DNA of 64,000 nucleotides, from positions 1 through 64,000 of the forward strand of contig JBDSZL010000038.1 of NCBI GenBank assembly GCA_039925145.1, given 5' to 3'. Both the position numbers and the translations under genes were made by a program. The stretch comes from JBDSZL01 sp039925145. GTDB lineage: Bacteria > Acidobacteriota > Vicinamibacteria > Vicinamibacterales > SCN-69-37. Positions 62,088 to 64,000 of this stretch are shown one piece after another (position 1 is the first letter of the stretch; every line of letters begins with the position of its first letter). The notes beneath the pieces are model-generated. The model was given only the letters and a program-made list of their open reading frames with translations. It was not told the origin of the DNA and did not search any database.

Positions 62088-62849
62088 GTGCGCGTCGCCG
62101 TCTGTCTGAAACAGGTCATCGCGCGGGAGTGGCACGCCCGCATCAACGCGGCTGGCACCTGGGTGCGCGATGAAGACGCCGCGTTCGAATTGAACGAGCC
62201 GGATGCCTACGCGCTCGAAGAAGCGCTTCGTCTCCGCGAGACGCATGGCGGAGAAGTCGTGGCGATCGCGGCGGGTCCCGCACGCGTGACGCAGGTGCTT
62301 CGCGAGGCCCTGGCGCGCGGCGCAGACCGGGCGATTCACGTGAAGGGAGATGGGCTCGCTGAGGCTGATGCCCGCACCACCGCCGCGGCCCTGGCCGCAG
62401 CGCTGAGGGACGAGCGCGTCGACCTGGTGCTCACCGGGCTGCAATCCGACGATCAAGGATTTGGACAAGTCGGTGTGGTGCTGGCTGAAGAGCTCGGACT
62501 GGCCCATGCCTCAATCGTGGTCGCCATTGAATCGCACGGTGATGGCCTTCGCGTGAAGAGAGAGCTCGAAGCTGGCTGGTTCCAATGGGTGGCATTGCCG
62601 CTCCCAGCCCTGTTGACCGTCCAGAGCGGCATCAACCACCTGCGGTACGCCACGCTCAAAGGCATCATGGCGGCTCGAAAGAAGGACATGAGCGTCGTGG
62701 CCGCTCCGCCGCCGTCCGCGGATGCACTTCGCGTGGTGGCCATGCGCATTCCGGCCCGGAGCAAGGCCACCCACCTCGTGTCTGGCGCCCCAGCAGAAGC
62801 GGCCGCCGAGTTGGTGCGGCTTCTCCGAGACACAGGGGTCATCACATGA
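62088..62849 (+). CDS. etfB: Electron transfer flavoprotein beta subunit
   Basis: A 253-residue AMP-binding subunit. It opens RVAVCLKQVIAREWHARIN and has FELNEPDAYALEEALRLRE, LVLTGLQSDDQGFGQVGVVLAEEL and the signature-region LLTVQSGINHLRYATLKGIMAARKK. GTG start. It pairs with etfA in a 4-base ATGA overlap. The partner dehydrogenases are probably acyl-CoA dehydrogenases encoded elsewhere. Confidence 0.94.
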   Translation: MRVAVCLKQVIAREWHARINAAGTWVRDEDAAFELNEPDAYALEEALRLRETHGGEVVAIAAGPARVTQVLREALARGADRAIHVKGDGLAEADARTTAAALAAALRDERVDLVLTGLQSDDQGFGQVGVVLAEELGLAHASIVVAIESHGDGLRVKRELEAGWFQWVALPLPALLTVQSGINHLRYATLKGIMAARKKDMSVVAAPPPSADALRVVAMRIPARSKATHLVSGAPAEAAAELVRLLRDTGVIT

Positions 62850-63811
62850 GCGCCGTGATCGTGATCGCGGAGCAGCATGGCGGCGTTCTGCAGCGCGTGT
62901 CCTGGGAAGCCGTTGCCGCCGCCCAGCAGCTGCACGAGCCCATCACGATTGTGGTGCCGGGCGACAACAATCCGGCGGCAGCAGAGGAGCTGCGGTCGGC
63001 CGATGCGGCTGCCGTGGTGCGGCTCGAGCACGGCGCCCTGGGCGACTATACGGCCGACGGCTATGTGCAGGCACTGAGCGCGTTCGTCCGGGATGCCTCA
63101 CCTTCTCATGTCTTCCTGCCGCACACGTACCGGACTCGCGACTTTGCACCGAAGTTGGCGGCGCGTCTGGATCGATCGCTCATCACCGATTGCGTAGGCA
63201 TCGGTCGGCTCGATGCCGGACTGGTGTTCAGCCGGCCCATGTTCCAGGGCAAGGTGATCGCCGACGTGCTGGGCGCCGGGCCGGCGCCGCTGCTGGTAAC
63301 CGTGCAGGCGGGCGCGTTCGCGGCGGAGACTGCCGCGCGCAGCCAGACCGCGCGCCCCGTCAGCTGCGTTGAGGCCCGGGTCGACGTGGGGCGGATCCGC
63401 CAGCGGCCCGAGGCCCCGTTCAGAGAAGCACGACAAACGGTCGATCTGTCACAGGCGCCGAGGATTGTCGCGGCGGGTCGTGGGCTGAAGAGTCACGAAC
63501 ATATCGCGCTGATCGAGCGTCTCGCGGCGGCGTTGGACGCCGAAGTGGCCGCGTCGCGCCCGGTGTGTGACGCAGGGTGGCTGCCTATCGATCGGCAGGT
63601 GGGGAGCTCCGGTCAGACGGTCGCGCCGAAGCTGTACGTAGCCGTCGGCATCTCTGGTGCGATTCAACATCTGGTCGGAATGAGGGGTGCGCGGACGATC
63701 GTCGCCATCAACAAGGACGCCGACGCACCGATCTTCGAGATTGCCGACTACGGGATCGTCGGCGATCTGTTCGAGATCGTGCCCGCGCTGATCGCTGCAT
63801 TGAACGCGTAA
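62846..63811 (+). CDS. etfA: Electron transfer flavoprotein alpha subunit
   Basis: The FAD-binding partner of EtfB, 321 residues. The C-terminal FAD domain shows VAAGRGLKSHEHIALIERLA, RPVCDAGWLPIDRQVGSSGQ, YVAVGISGAIQHLVGM and AINKDADAPIFEIADYGIVG. ATG 62846 gives family length; the upstream open frame overlaps etfB and is not used. It is convergent with the next gene, 36 bases away. Confidence 0.95.
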   Translation: MSAVIVIAEQHGGVLQRVSWEAVAAAQQLHEPITIVVPGDNNPAAAEELRSADAAAVVRLEHGALGDYTADGYVQALSAFVRDASPSHVFLPHTYRTRDFAPKLAARLDRSLITDCVGIGRLDAGLVFSRPMFQGKVIADVLGAGPAPLLVTVQAGAFAAETAARSQTARPVSCVEARVDVGRIRQRPEAPFREARQTVDLSQAPRIVAAGRGLKSHEHIALIERLAAALDAEVAASRPVCDAGWLPIDRQVGSSGQTVAPKLYVAVGISGAIQHLVGMRGARTIVAINKDADAPIFEIADYGIVGDLFEIVPALIAALNA

Positions 63812-63847
63812 ACGCCGTTTCCGACTGGCCTGGGCAACCCGTCTGTT

Positions 63848-64000
63848 TCAGCTGGCGGCGACAACCTGGGGCATCGCATCGGCCGGCACGCTGCTGTTGG
63901 TGACGACACCGTCCTGCAGGCTGATGCACCGGGCCGAGTTGCCCGGCACCCGCTCGCCGGGCAGCAGGATGCCGACGAGGTTGAGCGGATCGGATGCCGA
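63848..64000 (-). CDS. C-terminal end of an Lhr-like DEAD/DEAH helicase (rest outside window)
   Basis: The minus strand is open from the window edge to a TGA at 63848-63850, giving the last 50 residues. SASDPLNLVGILLPGERVPG closely resembles the near-terminal segment of large Lhr-type helicases, which act in DNA repair or RNA processing. The remainder is divergent and ends VVAAS. The call rests on this one short match. The convergent gap to etfA has no terminator-like hairpin. Confidence 0.6.
   Translation of the reverse strand, partial: SASDPLNLVGILLPGERVPGNSARCISLQDGVVTNSSVPADAMPQVVAAS

Overview
The window is 64 kb of dense, GC-rich chromosomal DNA. I assign about 49 protein genes or gene fragments, mostly in long co-directional runs with 1-16 base overlaps of the ATGA, GTGA or TGATG type. 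There are no rRNA or tRNA genes, no CRISPR arrays and no insertion sequences. Gene content points to a didermic, LPS-making, menaquinone-using bacterium: Lnt, LolCD, BamA, Skp and lipid A genes, a futalosine-type menaquinone cluster, a dnaK-dnaJ-hspR locus, and several FecR, SPOR and TPR exported proteins. Frequent GTG/TTG starts and this mix fit Acidobacteriota, perhaps the Vicinamibacteria. That placement is inference from gene content, not from a marker-gene tree.

Layout. 1-4.6 kb (+): valS 3' end, nadC, birA, an unknown gene and an RNA m5U methyltransferase. 4.6-8.0 kb (-): a glutamine-amidotransferase hydrolase, argS and mobA. 8.0-13.6 kb (+): a V4R-like protein, a TPR protein, a SPOR protein, lnt and prfB, the last with its programmed +1 frameshift. 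13.6-18.0 kb (-): a class A penicillin-binding protein and a FecR/WxxW-rich exported protein. 18.1-25.0 kb (+): dnaK, dnaJ and hspR behind a promoter overlapped by a HAIR-like operator, then a DnaC-like ATPase, hemW and two tandem secreted paralogues. 25.0-35.7 kb: an outer-membrane barrel (-), an acyl-CoA dehydrogenase remnant, a MeaB-epimerase fusion, an MBL hydrolase, mtnP, a PfkB kinase, small membrane proteins, ribH-nusB-lysS and lolC-lolD. 35.8-45.6 kb: clpC, bamA, a small lipoprotein (-), skp, a fabZ-lpxA fusion, lpxI and a Gfo/Idh oxidoreductase. 45.6-53.6 kb: a menaquinone operon (UbiD-like, a cysteine-free MqnE-like protein, mqnA, mqnC, an amidohydrolase, a UbiA-type prenyltransferase, UbiX-like, menG). 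53.7-64 kb: tonB-like, miaA, deoB, a dGTPase homologue, yceD, rpmF, plsX, fabG, acpP, fabF and etfBA. The 3' end of an Lhr-like helicase gene (-) closes the window.

The genes group into envelope assembly (lipoprotein maturation and export, outer-membrane protein insertion, lipid A, peptidoglycan), protein quality control (DnaK/DnaJ/HspR, ClpC), and lipid and quinone synthesis feeding membrane and respiration. The most unusual item is the 300-residue protein at 47068-47970. It sits where mqnE would be expected and resembles the MqnE/MqnC radical-SAM family at its N- and C-terminal ends, but it lacks the CxxxCxxC cluster motif and the GGGAE motif. Other points worth checking are the FabZ-LpxA and MeaB-epimerase fusions, a DnaJ whose HPD motif reads HPG, and an lnt gene with no recognisable start codon.
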